A DNA stretch of 64,000 nt from WVZL01 sp041862375 (GCA_041862375.1 JBGVTE010000054.1:1-64000); one strand, 5' to 3'. Counted from the stretch's first letter, positions 53,943-62,877 are shown. Notes: generated from the letters alone by a model not told the origin. Numbers and translations are program-made.

Positions 53943-54587
53943 CTAACGCTTTACCTTACCCCAGTCTTTTAAAAACCTTTCCATCCCGATATCAGTCAAA
54001 GGATGCTTTACTAATTTTTCTAAAACAGCAAAGGGAACAGTAACTATATCTGCCCCGATGAGAGATGCTTCAACTACATGGAGCGGATGCCTGATGCTTG
54101 CAACAATCACTTCTGTTTCAATTCCATAATTGTCAAAAATAACCATTACCTGCTCGATTATATCCATTCCAGGATGAGAAATATCATCGAGCCGTCCGAT
54201 AAAGGGACTCACATATCTTGCCCCAGCCTTTGCAGCCAGGAGTGCCTGAGTTGGAGAGAAGACAAGAGTTGTATTGACATCAATTCCTTCCTGAGATAGT
54301 ACTTTAATCGCCTTAAGCCCCTCTATATTAATTGGAACTTTGACTACAACATTATCAGCAAGCTTAGCTAAGCCTCGTGCTTCCTTTATAATGTCTTTAG
54401 CTTCCACAGAAACAGCTTCTACACTGATGGGCCCGGGGACAATTTTGCTTATTTGCCTGATCAGTGTTTCAAATTTTACATTCTCTTTTGAGACTAAGGT
54501 TGGATTAGTCGTCACTCCATCTACAATTCCCCAGCTCGCTGCATCCTTTATCTGGTTCAAGTTGGCTGTATCTAAGAAAAATTTCAT
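53943..54587 (-). CDS. Transaldolase / fructose-6-phosphate aldolase-like (TalC/Fsa)
   Basis: Small (214 residues) class I aldolase of the TalC group. MKFFLDTANLNQIKDAASWGIVDGVTTNPTL is the family N-terminus, the Schiff-base lysine is Lys83 in NVVVKVP, and NTTLVFSPTQALLAAKAGARYVSPFIGRLDD is conserved. Members are either transaldolases of the non-oxidative pentose phosphate pathway or fructose-6-phosphate aldolases; sequence alone does not separate them with certainty. It sits 16 bp before the carboxyltransferase gene. Confidence 0.94.
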   Translation of the reverse strand: MKFFLDTANLNQIKDAASWGIVDGVTTNPTLVSKENVKFETLIRQISKIVPGPISVEAVSVEAKDIIKEARGLAKLADNVVVKVPINIEGLKAIKVLSQEGIDVNTTLVFSPTQALLAAKAGARYVSPFIGRLDDISHPGMDIIEQVMVIFDNYGIETEVIVASIRHPLHVVEASLIGADIVTVPFAVLEKLVKHPLTDIGMERFLKDWGKVKR

Positions 54588-54615
54588 TTATACCTCCAAT
54601 AAAATCTTTTCCCTG

Positions 54616-54673
54616 GTTTGTCTCATCAATCAGGCTTGTTTAACTCATTTTCGTTGTCCTTAACGAGACAAAC
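54616..54673. repeat. 9-bp inverted repeat in the transaldolase leader
   Basis: GTTTGTCTC (54616-54624) and GAGACAAAC (54665-54673) flank 40 bases that contain a small CGTT/AACG stem. It lies between the FAH hydrolase stop and the transaldolase start, where it could be a 3' end or leader structure. Confidence 0.35.
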
Positions 54674-54704
54674 ATAATAAACGAAGTGAACCAAAAAAGC
54701 TAAA

Positions 54705-55472
54705 TCATTGCTTGATTTTCATAACAGTATTGGAAAGAGTGCCTATTCCTTCTATTTGAACATCAACCTTGTCACCGGGATACATTGGGCCCACTCCAGC
54801 AGGAGTTCCTGTGCTGATGATATCTCCGGGGTATAATGTCATTATTTCTGAAATAAATATTAGCAAGAAAGGAACAGTAAAAATTAAATTTTTTGTATGT
54901 ACTGATTGTTTAAGCTTTCCGTTTAAAAACGTCTTGAGACGCACCTGGGATGGATCGATATCAGTTGCGATACAGGGCCCCACTGCTGCGAAAGTATCGA
55001 AGGATTTAGAGCGGGTAAATTGGCCATCTTTCTCCTGAAGATCACGAGCTGTTATATCATTGAAACATGTATAGCCAAGAATATAGTTATCTACACTCTC
55101 ATTTTCTTTAATATGATGTGCTTTATTTCTTATTAGGAAAGCTAACTCGCCTTCATAGTCAACCCTTTTTGCCTTCCTCGGGAATATAATGATATCCCGA
55201 TGTCCGATAACAGAAGAGGGGGGCTTAAGAAATATCAAGGGCTCTTCGGGAAGCGCCTTGCCCCTCTCCATGGCGTGATTGCTATAGTTCAAACCTACAG
55301 CAACTATTTTGGATGGTGTAACGGGAGGCAGCACAGTGACTTCACTAATAGAAATTCCCTCTTCTTCGATTCTAAAGTTCTTGAATATTGAGCCCTTTAG
55401 AGGAAAAAGGACTTCTTCTTCTAAAGCTCCATAGTAAATCTTATCTTTGTGCTTAAATCGAAAAATTTTCAT
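54705..55472 (-). CDS. Fumarylacetoacetate hydrolase (FAH) family protein
   Basis: Metal-dependent hydrolase, decarboxylase or isomerase acting on 2-oxo/enol acids. 255 residues with an N-terminal domain (ALEEEVLFPL) and the FAH core: VGLNYSNHAMERG, metal ligands in DYEGELAFLI, GYTCFNDITARDLQ, SKSFDTFAAVGP and GDIISTGTPAGVG. Acylpyruvase or 2-hydroxyhepta-2,4-diene-1,7-dioate isomerase-like activity is typical of such members; oxaloacetate decarboxylase is another option. The ATGA overlap with the upstream lipoprotein gene couples translation. Confidence 0.92.
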   Translation of the reverse strand: MKIFRFKHKDKIYYGALEEEVLFPLKGSIFKNFRIEEEGISISEVTVLPPVTPSKIVAVGLNYSNHAMERGKALPEEPLIFLKPPSSVIGHRDIIIFPRKAKRVDYEGELAFLIRNKAHHIKENESVDNYILGYTCFNDITARDLQEKDGQFTRSKSFDTFAAVGPCIATDIDPSQVRLKTFLNGKLKQSVHTKNLIFTVPFLLIFISEIMTLYPGDIISTGTPAGVGPMYPGDKVDVQIEGIGTLSNTVMKIKQ

Positions 55473-56689
55473 GAAGACTCTTCCTTTATCATTTCAGATA
55501 TACTCTCTGATTTTTTACTTTCATTTCCGCTTTCATCCTGAGCAGTAATAGCATAATAATATCGCTTGTTCTTTTCAACTGTTGAATCACTGTAAACATT
55601 TTCCCGAATTGGATTTTTTGTCAATAAAGTGAACTCCCCCTGCTCTTCACTTCTTCGCCAGACTCTGTATCCAGCTAAATCCTCTTCTCTATTCGCTTCC
55701 CAGCTCATGCTGACAAAATTACTTCCTGCCACGGAAATCAAGCCCGAAGGAGGAGCAGGCGCAAACGTATCCTCAACCAATATCTCAACAACCTCAGAAT
55801 CGCTGCTTTCCCAGAAAGGAGAAGATTCTTCTAAACAAGCCCTGACAAAATATTGGTATTTTTCCCCAAATTGAAAATTTTTATCAATGAATATTCTTTC
55901 TTTTGCAAGGAATGAATAAGCTTTAAAAAAGAGATAATAAGCTTTGCTGAAGAGAAAATCTTTCTCACTTAATTCTTCCTCCCTGATAAGCGAAGAATTA
56001 AGTTTTCGGGGATACTCTTCTTCCTCATTCTTGCGGTAAATGTTATAGCCTTTTACTCTAGCTGTAGAAGAATTGTCAATGTTTTTCAGGGGAATCCTCC
56101 ACTTGATCTCAATTCTGTCTTTAAACAGAGTAGATTGAACCTCCGGAGGAGGATGAGGAACAAGTCGTGGTTCAATCGAAATCAAATCTGAAAATTCTGA
56201 TTCTTTCTTTTTCTCATCCTGAACCTTTAGGGCAAAAGTAAATCGCCCTGAAGACAATTGCTCTGGAGTTAATGGTAAGAAATATTCAAATTCGGCAGGA
56301 TCCTCATCCTTTGTTATTTGATATTCAGGGAATGTATCTTTCTCTATCGCAAACATTAGTTTCGCTTTATTCTTAAACTCTTCTAACGATATTTCAGGAG
56401 GAGTCTGGCTTTCTTCAAGTAACAATTCCCATTCTGTCTCATCAGATTCTTTTTGTTCTTCAAGCAACCAAATCTCGATTTCTTTTATTTCGACCAAAGG
56501 ATTCCCATCAGTATAATTCTTAGGGTTTTTCCACGTAAGAATTATGTTATTTCCCCTCTGAACAACAGTGAAACCTTCTACTTTTTGAGGAATTTTTTTA
56601 ACAGGAGCAACAATAGGCCCCTTTGTTCCGCAGAAAGTGAGAAATATAAGCAAAAAAGAAAGAATAAAATGAGGAAAAATTCTCTTCAT
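55469..56689 (-). CDS. Lipoprotein with fibronectin type III-like domains
   Basis: 406-residue lipoprotein (lipobox ending LTFC, Cys20). The body holds about three FnIII-like domains, recognisable by VQRGNNIILTWKNP, VQSTLFKDRIEIKWRIP, SVAGSNFVSMSWEANREEDLAGYRVWR and the closing YYYAITAQDESGNES. It likely faces the periplasm or the cell surface. The start overlaps the hslU stop by one base (TAATG), so it is co-translated with hslUV. Function unknown. Confidence 0.8.
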   Translation of the reverse strand: MKRIFPHFILSFLLIFLTFCGTKGPIVAPVKKIPQKVEGFTVVQRGNNIILTWKNPKNYTDGNPLVEIKEIEIWLLEEQKESDETEWELLLEESQTPPEISLEEFKNKAKLMFAIEKDTFPEYQITKDEDPAEFEYFLPLTPEQLSSGRFTFALKVQDEKKKESEFSDLISIEPRLVPHPPPEVQSTLFKDRIEIKWRIPLKNIDNSSTARVKGYNIYRKNEEEEYPRKLNSSLIREEELSEKDFLFSKAYYLFFKAYSFLAKERIFIDKNFQFGEKYQYFVRACLEESSPFWESSDSEVVEILVEDTFAPAPPSGLISVAGSNFVSMSWEANREEDLAGYRVWRRSEEQGEFTLLTKNPIRENVYSDSTVEKNKRYYYAITAQDESGNESKKSESISEMIKEESS

Positions 56690-58083
56690 TAAAGAATGAA
56701 GCGGCTTAGATCTTGGTCTTCAATAATGTCTTTAAGCTGCTTTTGGACATATTTCATATCGATTGTTATATTCTTTTTCTTTATGTCGGGAGCCATGAAG
56801 GAAATCTCTTCCATAACCTTCTCCATAATAGTATGAAGTCTTCTGGCTCCGATATTTTCGGCCTCTTCATTTACTCTCTCAGCAAGCTCAGCAATCTCCT
56901 CAACAGCATCATCGGTATATTCAACATCTACTCCTTCTGTTTCTAAAAGAGCTCTGTACTGCTTTATCAGAGCATTTTCAGGCTCGATCAGTATTTTAAT
57001 GAAATCTTTCTTATTCAGAGAAGTGAGCTCTACTCTTATAGGAAACCTTCCCTGGAGTTCAGGGATGAGGTCGGATGGCTTTGAGACATGGAAAGCTCCG
57101 GCACCTATAAAGAGAATATGGTCTGTTCGTACTAAGCCATAACGGGTATTTACTGTTGTGCCTTCAATAATGGGAAGCAAATCTCTCTGAACTCCCTCTC
57201 TGCTTACTTCTGGACCATGTCCTGCTTCCCTGCCCGAAATTTTATCTACTTCATCCAGGAAAATAATTCCCGAGTGCTCAACTCTTTCCACTGCCATTCG
57301 AGCAACTTGATCCATATCAATCAACTTTTTCTGCTCATCTTCCATGAGATATTCAATAGCATCCTTCAATTTCATCTTTCGTCTTTTAGTTTTTCCTCCT
57401 AAGAAACCGGGAATTATTTCTTGAATTTGAATTCCTATCTCCTCAACGCCGGTATTCGAAAAAATTTCGAACGGAGGGCTCATCGTATCTTTAACTTCGA
57501 TTTCTATTATCCTTTCATCCATAAGCCCGGCTCTTAACTGTTTTCTTAATTTTTCTCTTGTTTCCTGGAATTGTACGTGCTCATCTTTGTCCGAAAAATT
57601 CTCCCTCTTTTTTTGAAGTCGAGGAAGAAGGATATCTAATATTTTTTCTTCAACATTGCTCTTAGCTTTTTCCATAACTTCTTCCGTTTTCTCAGACTTC
57701 ACCATATCGACGGAGATGCGTACCAAGTCTCTGATCATAGACTCAACGTCACGGCCTACATATCCAACTTCAGTAAATTTGCTGGCTTCAATTTTTAGAA
57801 AAGGCGATGAGGTAAGCTTGGCAAGTCTTCGAGATATTTCGGTTTTTCCAACTCCAGTGGGGCCAATCATCAGAATATTCTTCGGAGCAACCTCGTCAGC
57901 AAGGTCAGGAGGAAGCTTTAACCTTCGGTATCTGTTTCGAAGAGCTATGGCCACAGCCTTCTTTGCAGCTTCCTGACCAATAATGTACTTATCCAACTCA
58001 GCCACAATCTCCCGAGGAGTAAGCTCTATATCGCTTAACTCTTGAGATATTTTATCTAACTTATGCGGAAGCATAATAGCCAT
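56689..58083 (-). CDS. hslU: HslU, ATPase of the HslUV protease
   Basis: AAA+ unfoldase that feeds proteins to HslV. 464 residues with LTPREIVAELDKYIIGQEAAKKAVAIALRNR, Walker A GPTGVGKT (Lys80), GYVGRDVESMIRDL pore region, the I-domain insert, Walker B IIFLDEVDKI, and the C-terminal DLSRFIL tail that docks into HslV. Its ATG follows the hslV stop directly (TAAATG). Confidence 0.97.
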   Translation of the reverse strand: MAIMLPHKLDKISQELSDIELTPREIVAELDKYIIGQEAAKKAVAIALRNRYRRLKLPPDLADEVAPKNILMIGPTGVGKTEISRRLAKLTSSPFLKIEASKFTEVGYVGRDVESMIRDLVRISVDMVKSEKTEEVMEKAKSNVEEKILDILLPRLQKKRENFSDKDEHVQFQETREKLRKQLRAGLMDERIIEIEVKDTMSPPFEIFSNTGVEEIGIQIQEIIPGFLGGKTKRRKMKLKDAIEYLMEDEQKKLIDMDQVARMAVERVEHSGIIFLDEVDKISGREAGHGPEVSREGVQRDLLPIIEGTTVNTRYGLVRTDHILFIGAGAFHVSKPSDLIPELQGRFPIRVELTSLNKKDFIKILIEPENALIKQYRALLETEGVDVEYTDDAVEEIAELAERVNEEAENIGARRLHTIMEKVMEEISFMAPDIKKKNITIDMKYVQKQLKDIIEDQDLSRFIL

Positions 58084-58611
58084 TTAAAGTTCCTCAACCA
58101 CAAATTGAGTATTAGTATAGACGCAAATGTTTGCACTTATTTCCAAAGCTTCTAATACAATCTCTTTAGCCTCCAGGTCACTGTACTTCATCAAGGCACG
58201 AGCAGCAGCAAGTGCAAAAGGACCTCCTGAACCGATGGCAATAATTCCATCATCTGGTTCAACAACATCCCCTGTCCCTGAGATTAAAAAGGAAGAGTTG
58301 TTGTCTGCAACAATCAAGAGAGCTTCTAATCGCCGAAGGGCTCTATCCATCCGCCAATCCTTGGCCAACTCGATTGCTGCTCGGGAAAGATTGCCTCTAT
58401 ATTCCTCAAGTTTATTCTCGAACCTTGAAAACAAAGCAAAAGCATCAGAGGTAGAACCCGCAAATCCAGCCAAAATCCTGCCTTTATAAAGCTTTCTTAT
58501 TTTCTTGGCTGTTTGCTTAAGAATAGTCTCTCCCATTGAAACTTGACCATCACTACCTATAGCGATTTTATCATTTCGGCGTACACAAATTACTGTTGTT
58601 TTTTTAATCAT
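58084..58611 (-). CDS. hslV: HslV, peptidase of the HslUV protease
   Basis: Proteasome-like threonine protease. The catalytic Thr is residue 5 (MIKK-TTVICVRR), so a four-residue propeptide would be removed, slightly longer than the single Met in E. coli. GSDGQVSMGETILKQTAKKIRKL and GFAGSTSDAFALFSRFE are conserved; 175 residues is usual. No clear Shine-Dalgarno precedes the ATG and candidate -10 boxes lie only 18-30 bases upstream, so the leader may be very short. First gene of the long minus-strand run. Confidence 0.96.
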   Translation of the reverse strand: MIKKTTVICVRRNDKIAIGSDGQVSMGETILKQTAKKIRKLYKGRILAGFAGSTSDAFALFSRFENKLEEYRGNLSRAAIELAKDWRMDRALRRLEALLIVADNNSSFLISGTGDVVEPDDGIIAIGSGGPFALAAARALMKYSDLEAKEIVLEALEISANICVYTNTQFVVEEL

Positions 58612-58634
58612 CGGATCATCATTCTTGTATTATA

Positions 58635-58663
58635 ATCATAATTTATACTCAAAAATAAGTAAA
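58635..58663 (-). promoter_or_regulatory. Candidate hslV promoter
   Basis: Minus strand: TTTACT (58658-58663), 17-bp spacer, TATGAT (58635-58640). A perfect TATAAT lies just downstream (58629-58634) but with a poor -35. Either would give a leader of about 10-17 nt. Confidence 0.4.
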
Positions 58664-58841
58664 GAGAGAAAAAGGGAACGGTTCTGTTTTTTCAATCTTC
58701 CTTAAATTTTATATTGACTCTTATTTAGGATAATAGATATCAAAATAGCGAAGGTCAAGTTAAAAAGAAAAAAAATAAAACCGTGCTGTGAAAGACTTTA
58801 TTTGGGGGAATGATCAGTAACTGCGGAAACCTATTTGAAGA

Positions 58842-58904
58842 TCAACTGAACAATCCCAGAATCAGGAGAAGTATTAAAATCACGATTTCAATGATGTGTT
58901 TCAT
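58842..58904 (-). CDS. Possible 20-residue hydrophobic mini-protein
   Basis: ATG at 58904 is preceded by AAAAAAGGAGGG with five bases of spacing, the strongest ribosome binding site in the region. The 20-residue product starts MKHIIEIVIL and is almost entirely Ile, Leu and Val before a short FS end: one membrane helix. This resembles tiny membrane proteins and type I toxin peptides in shape only. No antisense RNA is visible. The ORF is so short that chance cannot be excluded. Confidence 0.35.
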   Translation of the reverse strand: MKHIIEIVILILLLILGLFS

Positions 58905-59256
58905 TGAACCCTCCTTTTTTCAGACGAGGATGGTTAGATTCCCTTCCCCTGCTTAAAATCAGATGATGCTGGTTTTTTATCATCTCTAGCACCACTTTAC
59001 TTAGCTATTATTTCCCTCGCCAGATATGGAGCATTTTTTGTGCCAAAAAAGAAAAAAATATATCTTATTACATATCAGGCAGTTAGGGTGTATAGAAATC
59101 GGAGCAGGGATATAAAAATTTTTTTACAGTAGTAAAGTTTTTTTACACTGTTGAGTAAAGCTATAGACGGAATTTATGAGAGTTGTATGAAGGGTGATAC
59201 CCGGGGGAAAGATTAATAAATAAGAATAAAATCTGGATGGATGATGAAGTTAGATT

Positions 59257-59985
59257 TTATTCTTTTTTGAAGACAATTGTCACTGGTTTCCAGACTTTCA
59301 CTTTCTTTCCCTCTTTAATGGCTGGTCTAAATTTCCACTGCTCGACAGCTTTTTGGGCAGCTCTATTAAATCCATAGGGACCTTTAATTCCTTGAAGAAT
59401 TTCGGTTTTTATCACATCGCCTGTCTCCGAAATCAATGCATTGACAATTACTTTTCCTTCTGCTCTTGTTCTTAAGGCTACCGGGGGATATGTCGGGGAA
59501 ACTTTTTTTACAAGCACTGGAGGAGTGTCTGCTAAGCTGATTGATATTAAATCGCCTTCTTTGACGGTCTGAGATGCTTTTTTCTCGGTTTTCATCCCAG
59601 CTTCAGGCTTGGATTTTTCCTGGTTGAATATTCGAACAAAGCCTGTGGGGAAGTACCGCTCATCGATTGCTTTATCTGGCTGAATCTCAAAGAGCTTCTG
59701 GAGATAATTTTTTGCTTTGGCAGCCTGGCCGTCAGCATAGTATCCCAAGGAGAGATTGAAGTAAATTTCCGAGAACTCTCTGTTTGACTGAGCTTCGGTT
59801 AGTCCCTCCAGGAACCGTATTATCGCTTCCTTGTACTCACCATTTTCGTACAGGTCTTTTCCTTCCTGAATGAGCTTCTCAACTTTACTCTGCCCTGAGG
59901 TTTCCTGGGAAGGCAAGGTTTCTGCGGATATGAGGTAGATAGATAGAAAAATGATGAGGGAGAAAGTGTGTCTTGAAGTATTCAT
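59257..59985 (-). CDS. TPR protein with TonB C-terminal domain
   Basis: 242-residue exported protein: N-terminal signal (about 8-26), TPR-like helices (30-120, EGKDLYENGEYKEAIIRFLEGLTEA and LSLGYYADGQAAKAKNYLQKLF), linker, then a TonB_C domain (about 155-242) with KKVSPTYPPVALRTRAEGKVIVNALISETG and NRAAQKAVEQWKFRPAIKEG. TonB_C domains contact outer-membrane receptors or peptidoglycan. No Pro-rich TonB spanning region or ExbBD genes are nearby, so energy coupling is doubtful. Its N-terminal half is a paralogue of the upstream gene. Last gene of the kinase operon, overlapping by ATGA. Confidence 0.85.
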   Translation of the reverse strand: MNTSRHTFSLIIFLSIYLISAETLPSQETSGQSKVEKLIQEGKDLYENGEYKEAIIRFLEGLTEAQSNREFSEIYFNLSLGYYADGQAAKAKNYLQKLFEIQPDKAIDERYFPTGFVRIFNQEKSKPEAGMKTEKKASQTVKEGDLISISLADTPPVLVKKVSPTYPPVALRTRAEGKVIVNALISETGDVIKTEILQGIKGPYGFNRAAQKAVEQWKFRPAIKEGKKVKVWKPVTIVFKKE

Positions 59986-60632
59986 TCAAACTTATGATTA
60001 ATTTCCTTTGTCTCTCCTTTTGCTACTGTTACTTCCATGGCATGTCTTTTGTTCAGCCGGGTAGCGACAAATGTAATCGTATGCTTTCCAACTTTTAATC
60101 CGACTTTTAGAGGAGGAGGCACTTCTCTGATTATTCTGCCGTCAATTTCGATTTCTGCGTAGGGAAAGGCTTTTATCACTAGCCAGCCTGTCCCTGTCTC
60201 TTGCGCTTTGGCTTCTTCCTCTTTTTTTCTCTTTTCTTCTCTTTCAATTTTTGCTTCCTGTTTTGCCCTGTTGAATATTCCGACATAACCCAAGGGGAAG
60301 TACCGCTCATCGATAGCTCTTTCGGGCTCAATTCCAAAGAGCTTCTTGAGATAATTTTTCGCTTTGTCAGCCTGGCCGTCAGCATAGTATGCCAGGGAGA
60401 GATTGAAATAGATTTCAGTAAAGTCTTTGTCTGAACGAGCTTCGGTTAGTGCCTCTAAGAACTGTATTATCGCCTCTTTATACTCTCCGGTTTCGTATAA
60501 TTCTTTTCCTGCTTTTATTAGCTGCTCAGCTTTGCTCTGGGCTGCATTTGTTTTCTGAGGCAGGACTCCCAATGAGACAAGACAAAGAGAAGCAAAAATG
60601 ATGATAGAAAAAATATGTTTTGAAGTATTCAT
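59982..60632 (-). CDS. TPR protein with PEGA domain
   Basis: 216-residue exported protein: signal (about 8-25), the same TPR module as the downstream gene (about 30-120), a Glu/Lys-rich helical linker (125-145), and one PEGA domain (about 148-216; GWLVIKAFPYAEIEIDG, PPPLKVGLKVGKHTI). The PEGA domain nearly duplicates the last PEGA domain of the kinase, with long runs of identical DNA. PEGA domains are small surface or periplasmic beta modules. It is overlapped by four bases on both sides. The gene appears to be a mosaic of its two neighbours. Confidence 0.85.
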   Translation of the reverse strand: MNTSKHIFSIIIFASLCLVSLGVLPQKTNAAQSKAEQLIKAGKELYETGEYKEAIIQFLEALTEARSDKDFTEIYFNLSLAYYADGQADKAKNYLKKLFGIEPERAIDERYFPLGYVGIFNRAKQEAKIEREEKRKKEEEAKAQETGTGWLVIKAFPYAEIEIDGRIIREVPPPLKVGLKVGKHTITFVATRLNKRHAMEVTVAKGETKEINHKFE

Positions 60633-62695
60633 TGGAATCTATGAATGATTTCTTTTTCTTCCCCTTTTATGACGGTTACTTCCATAGTATGCGTCTTATT
60701 GAGCCGGGAAGCAATAAATCTAACTGTATGTTTTCCAGCTTTCAGTCCGACTTTTAGAGGAGGAGGCACTTCTCTGACTCTCTTGCCGTCAATTTCGATT
60801 TCTGCGTAAGGAAAGGCTTTTATCACTAGCCAGCCTGTCCCTGTCTCTTCAGCCTTGGGTGCTTCTCTTCCTGCAGTTTTGGACGCGGAGAGATATTTGA
60901 ATTTATAGTGAACTTTCTTTGTTTCGCTTGCTCCAACGGTTTCTACTAATTCTTCGGTAATTGTTTTTTCTGCGTAATCCTTTAAGATGAAAGTGAGCCT
61001 GTGTTTTCCTTCGGTGACCCGGACATTTCTCGCAGGAGGAACCGATTCTCCCGGCTTGCCGATTAGCTTCCCGTCAATCTTTACCTCTGCATAGGGATAG
61101 GCGCTTATCCTGAACCATCCGTATCCTGCTTTTTGGAGCTGGTATGTCTTCGAAAAATCCGAGTTAATCACAAGGTCTTCCTGTATTGTTTTGTATCCTT
61201 CCTTCTCGATTCTAAGCTTGTACCGGCTTTTTTCAGGGACTTTCCGAGAGAAGGTGCTCCCTACTAATGAGTCATTGATATAAATTTTTGCCTTCGCAGG
61301 AATTGTTGAAATCCTTAACGTTAATTTTCCGGGCATTTTTGCGAGAGTAAAGTTTTTTTCTATAGTTTTATCAGCGATTATCTCGATCTGATCACTCTTC
61401 TCTTCATAACCAAGCTTGGTGATTCGAAGACTGTATTTGCCGGGATCAAGGGATAGGGTAAGGGGTATTTCCCCGCGATGATTCTCGTCTAAATACACTG
61501 CTGCTCCAGGGGGATCAGATTTAACGATTAGTGTTCCCTGCTTAGCAATGGGAGCGGATACGGGCAATGAAGTCTCTTGAGATTTTAACATGGGGAGAAC
61601 ACGCCAGATTATCAATCCGATGCCAACAGCAGCAATACATACTAAAGCAGGGATGAGAAGTTTTTTCAGTTTAAACTGTACGGTTATTTCTCTTGAAGTG
61701 ATGGGCTTTCTCTTGGGGAGAAGCCTTTCTGTTGTAGGAATCCCCTTCTCTAACTTGGCTAGTTCATTCAACACTTCATCTGCCGTCTGAAAGCGTTGCT
61801 CTCTGTCTTTCTCCAAGCAGCTCAGTATCAAGCGGCTGAGGGCATCAGGAATCTGGTCATTGTATGTTTTGGGTTCAGGAGGTTCTTCGGTCTTATGCTT
61901 CATAGCTATGCCTAAGGGCGTTTCTCCTTCAAAGGGCACCCTTCCTGTTACCATTTCAAAGAGAATTACTCCCAATGAATATAGATCAGAACGCTGGTCT
62001 ACATCCTTCATTTCCGCCTGTTCAGGAGACATGTACTCTGGCGTGCCAATCATTACTCCAGTTCTCGTTATTCCCTTTGCCCTGAGGGAGCGGGCGATTC
62101 CAAAATCCATGATACGAGCATTTCCCTCTTTATCTATCATGATATTCTGAGGCTTTAAATCGCGGTGCACAATCCCGAGATGGTGGGCTTCCCTCAGTCC
62201 CTCACAGATCTGTTTGGCTATGAAAATTGTCTTTCCAGCGCTTAACTGGCCTATCATCTTAATCATGCTCTTCAAATCTTCACCGCGCACGTATTCCATG
62301 GTGATGTAGTAGGTGTCTTCCTCTTTGCTGAGGTGATACATACGGCACACATTCTTGTGGGAAATCTTCCGGGCAGTTTTTAACTCGTTCCGGAAGCGCT
62401 TGATTGTTTTTTCATCAGAAGCGATTTCAGGATTCAGGAGTTTTAAAGCTACCTTCTCCTCCAGCTCCTGGTCGAGAACCTTGTATACTTTTCCCATGCC
62501 CCCCTTTCCCAGCTCTTCGATGATCTGGTAGCGCTCGGAAAAGGTTGTTCCGATTTCTAATCGCCTCTTTGGAGCAGCTCGGAAAGTCTTTGTTTTCGGA
62601 AGTGGAGCTTTCCTTGCTGGAATGAGCTTTTCGCCACAGCTGCTGCAGAACTGGCTCTCGGAGGGATTTTCAGAGTTGCATTCGGGGCATTTCAT
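60629..62695 (-). CDS. Transmembrane Ser/Thr protein kinase with zinc ribbon and four PEGA domains
   Basis: 688-residue Hanks-type kinase. Order: zinc ribbon CPEC...CSSC (3-20), kinase domain (about 56-315) with GKGGMGKV loop, Lys85, HRDLKPQN (Asp179), DFG (197-199) and GTPEYMSPEQ, one membrane helix (about 345-367), then four extracytoplasmic PEGA domains (about 383-455, 456-530, 533-605, 615-688). All catalytic residues are present, so it should be active. It probably senses something in the periplasm and signals inward; targets are unknown. It heads a three-gene operon whose other proteins share its PEGA module or each other's TPR module. It is divergent from the DUF6599 gene. Confidence 0.93.
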   Translation of the reverse strand: MKCPECNSENPSESQFCSSCGEKLIPARKAPLPKTKTFRAAPKRRLEIGTTFSERYQIIEELGKGGMGKVYKVLDQELEEKVALKLLNPEIASDEKTIKRFRNELKTARKISHKNVCRMYHLSKEEDTYYITMEYVRGEDLKSMIKMIGQLSAGKTIFIAKQICEGLREAHHLGIVHRDLKPQNIMIDKEGNARIMDFGIARSLRAKGITRTGVMIGTPEYMSPEQAEMKDVDQRSDLYSLGVILFEMVTGRVPFEGETPLGIAMKHKTEEPPEPKTYNDQIPDALSRLILSCLEKDREQRFQTADEVLNELAKLEKGIPTTERLLPKRKPITSREITVQFKLKKLLIPALVCIAAVGIGLIIWRVLPMLKSQETSLPVSAPIAKQGTLIVKSDPPGAAVYLDENHRGEIPLTLSLDPGKYSLRITKLGYEEKSDQIEIIADKTIEKNFTLAKMPGKLTLRISTIPAKAKIYINDSLVGSTFSRKVPEKSRYKLRIEKEGYKTIQEDLVINSDFSKTYQLQKAGYGWFRISAYPYAEVKIDGKLIGKPGESVPPARNVRVTEGKHRLTFILKDYAEKTITEELVETVGASETKKVHYKFKYLSASKTAGREAPKAEETGTGWLVIKAFPYAEIEIDGKRVREVPPPLKVGLKAGKHTVRFIASRLNKTHTMEVTVIKGEEKEIIHRFQ

Positions 62696-62723
62696 GACGA
62701 ATTATTTCCGTTTTTTTACATAT

Positions 62724-62752
62724 ACAATAATGATTAATGATAAAAAAGTCAA
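62724..62752 (-). promoter_or_regulatory. Candidate kinase-operon promoter
   Basis: Minus strand TTGACT (62747-62752), 17-bp spacer, TATTGT (62724-62729); good -35, weak -10. It would give a leader of about 20 nt before the kinase ATG at 62695. Confidence 0.4.
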
Positions 62753-62877
62753 ATAGCCGGCAATCCTTCGTAAGTATCTTTTTTCCCATTATGAGAATTA
62801 AAGTAGTCATCAGTGATAGGTATGCGGTTTTAAGACAAGCTCACTTTGTCCCAGAGCATTTGACCCTGAAGAAAATG

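Larger units (their letters stand above)
58612..59256. other. 645-bp region between hslV and the kinase operon
   Basis: AT-rich, with no gene of normal size on either strand. It contains the candidate hslV promoter, the 20-codon ORF at 58842-58904, and a GATGAT/ATCATC inverted repeat near 58963-58986 upstream of that ORF. Further right (59030-59220) are A/T runs with no recognisable feature. Confidence 0.5.

Noticed and set aside
59257..59985. Calling the TonB_C protein a genuine energy-transducing TonB
   Set aside because: It lacks the Pro-rich spanning region and there are no exbB/exbD genes nearby; only the C-terminal domain is supported.
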